From Sycobia sp. Sy_11 (lineage: Eukaryota; Arthropoda; Insecta; Hymenoptera; Epichrysomallidae), in NCBI GenBank assembly GCA_018907035.1, contig JACCIC010000039.1, positions 3,413,501 to 3,477,500 of the forward strand: 64,000 bases of DNA. Reading direction: 5' to 3'. The position numbers and the translations under genes are program-made. The first letter of the stretch is position 1. Each line of letters opens with the position of its first letter. Below the pieces are notes generated by a model. It was given only the letters and a program-made list of their open reading frames with translations, did no database searches and had not been told where the DNA came from. Below are positions 62,090 through 64,000 of the stretch, in pieces.

Positions 62090-63360
62090 AGAGAGAGAGC
62101 TCGCGTACATTTTCAATGCCAAGGAGAAGACAGAGGGAGACGGAGACAGATGGAGAGACGCGCCTATGCACTCGATGCATCGTCGAGGAATCGCTGAAGT
62201 CATTGCGATCGCGATCGCCGAGGCTGTAAAACGACACGGGTGACAGTGAGCGAGACACGGCGCAGACGAGGCAGGTTCGACGATCTTTCCGAACAGTCAG
62301 TTTAATAAATCTTTTATTCGGGATTATGAAAGGTAGCGAATTATCGTGACGCTGAAAAGAGGGCGAGAGTAAAAAAAAAAAGCCTAATTTCATTTTTCAT
62401 CTGACCCTTTTCAGTGGGATTATTAATCGGACCAAGTCGTTGACAACACGACGAAGTAATACGAAAATTGCGTATCGGATCGCGCATAGTTACGTCCCAG
62501 TAACGGTAGGTTAGTTCGCGATGTGAAAAGTAGGATTAAAAACGGTCTCGGAACTACCGATATGCTGAAATTTTTATTTTTAACGGCCACTTAACTTCTC
62601 CATAAACACAGATGGTTGATCGAAAAATGCAGACCTCTTGTGCAACGCATAAGCTCTAGTTGTAAATATCTCCCCGAGCAAATTTCTAAGAGAGGCCATT
62701 ATTTACTCGAGCGTACGTCCTTACTGCACCCTTTTGGCCCGAATGGGTAGACGTAATTTTCATTCAGGTCTGGATCTTTGTAACGGGCACCCACGCGCCG
62801 TGGCTTCGCGCTACTGCCGAAGATAACCAAAAGGATGGAAAGCAAAATCGCGTCAAAGCGAGAAACCCGGATTTTTTTTCTCCTTTTTTTTTTTTAATGA
62901 ATAAAGACGTCAATGTCAGGAATCTGTAATGCTTTCGAGTATATGTATTTACGACGTTTATGTCGTGCTCTCTTAACGTAAATTATGCCGATTTTTCGAT
63001 TTTACAGTTAAATTCGTTTTAAGTGTATTAAAAAAAAAAAAAAAAGAAAAATCTCTTTAACACCACGCACTCAACTCTAAGTTACAATACCACACCGGTG
63101 TGTAGGTCGGTTTACCTCCCGCGCTTTCGTCAGTGATTCGGGAGGGGGGCGGAGATACATTATCAAAACCGTTATTCCGTCGAATTTTTCGACGAGACCG
63201 GCGATTCATTCGACACGTAGTTTACTCCAGTCTGCAATATTTCTCTTAACTCGCAGATTGTCTTTTCTGAATTTAACCGTTACCAAACGTTGTTCATTGT
63301 TCGATTCTACCATTGAAAGCGATTAAATAGCGATTCATCAGTTTCTCCTCCGAACAGACT

Positions 63361-63364
63361 CACA

Positions 63365-63398
<34 letters not shown>
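63361..63398. repeat. CA microsatellite
   Basis: 38 nt with one CCC interruption. Confidence 0.96.
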
Positions 63399-63404
<6 letters not shown>

Positions 63405-63610
63405 CACTCACACACGCCCATGCGCGCTGCACACACACCATATCTCCTCACCTACGCCCCGCTCTCGTCTATCTCGGCGTCGTTCCGCATTGCAGAACTC
63501 GCGCAATTCCTCTCGAGCGATCGAACCATCCGGACCCCACCTCCCATCGACTTTCTTCGAATTATTGCAATTACAGATTGAGAGCCGTTAATGTTAACGA
63601 CTCAACCTCC

Positions 63611-63634
63611 CCTCTCTCTCTCTCTCTCTCTCTC
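63611..63634. repeat. CT microsatellite
   Basis: 24 nt. Confidence 0.95.
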
Positions 63635-63869
63635 GCTCCCAAATATTGATGTCGAGTAGAGCAAACTTTATATATATAAACTCATAGAAGTGGAAAGCTT
63701 TATTAATACTCCATGTTTCGTTGAACTTTAGAAGGACCTTCTATATCTCGGCATTATGCTCATGATTAGTATAATTGTATACCAGAGCTCCTCATCTTTC
63801 CACTAGCCACTAGCATATAATAGCTTCGATATACTTTCAAGTTAATTAATATTGTGTTATTTCAAATCA

Positions 63870-63896
63870 ATATATATATATATATATATATATATA
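63870..63896. repeat. TA microsatellite
   Basis: 27 nt. Confidence 0.96.
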
Positions 63897-64000
63897 GGAA
63901 CGTAATTCTACTATACATACAGTACATAAATCAGTATACCTTCAGTATACCGCGATTGAAATCGAGTTATAATCCATTCTGTCTCTTTCTCTTTCTATAT

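Larger units (their letters stand above)
62082..64000. other. Right-end non-coding stretch
   Basis: 62082-62300 would be the first exon of any transcript from the TATA element and holds a short open frame dominated by Arg-Glu from the GA tract. 62300-63350 holds nothing recognisable except short A/T runs. 63091-63102 is the palindrome CACACCGGTGTG. CA, CT and TA arrays follow. Confidence 0.4.

Noticed and set aside
1..64000. tRNA and known insect microRNA genes
   Set aside because: GTTCGAA-type T-arm sequences were inspected and none had pairing stems; no mature microRNA sequence I know was found on either strand. A covariance-model scan would be decisive.

Overview
This is a eukaryotic, almost wholly non-coding window. 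It most likely comes from an insect, with a hymenopteran (ant, wasp or bee) as the best guess. The reasons are indirect. CpG is abundant rather than depleted, AT-rich and GC-rich stretches alternate over a few hundred bases, and TA, GA/CT and CA/GT microsatellites are extremely dense. The one recognisable mobile-element remnant resembles an R1-clade non-LTR retrotransposon, a group common in arthropods. The species was not identified. No rRNA, tRNA, known microRNA, CRISPR array or bacterial-type operon was seen.

Only one coding feature has convincing support. It is a minus-strand first coding exon at 54338-54425 encoding a 29-residue signal-peptide-like N terminus. It sits between a good 3' splice site and a consensus GTAAG donor and ends in phase 0. 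The rest of that gene must lie at lower coordinates on the minus strand. No convincing second exon was found, so positions 1-54337 may be mostly one very long first coding intron, and 54426-64000 would hold its 5' leader intron and upstream region.

Layout: 1-1740 is AT-rich with no long arrays. 1741-18700 is array-rich, with a GC-rich patch near 3.4-4.0 kb and a CTCF-like/octamer site at 11.7 kb. 17.56-17.85 kb and 35.47-35.77 kb carry two diverged copies of one dispersed repeat. 18.7-21.9 kb and 26.3-31.3 kb are array-poor. 34.5-34.6 kb has a compact promoter-like motif set. 38.8-43.4 kb is array-poor with a GC-rich island at 41.3-41.5 kb. 43.4-61.7 kb has the densest TA arrays, interrupted at 49.1-53.1 kb by the retrotransposon remnant and its flanks. 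61.7-62.4 kb looks like a plus-strand TATA promoter bracketed by CT and GA tracts.

Most of the longer open frames are artefacts: TA arrays read as Tyr-Ile repeats, CT/GA arrays as Ser-Leu or Arg-Glu, CA/GT arrays as Thr-His or Cys-Val, and others come from GC-rich patches where stops are rare. They are not annotated as genes.
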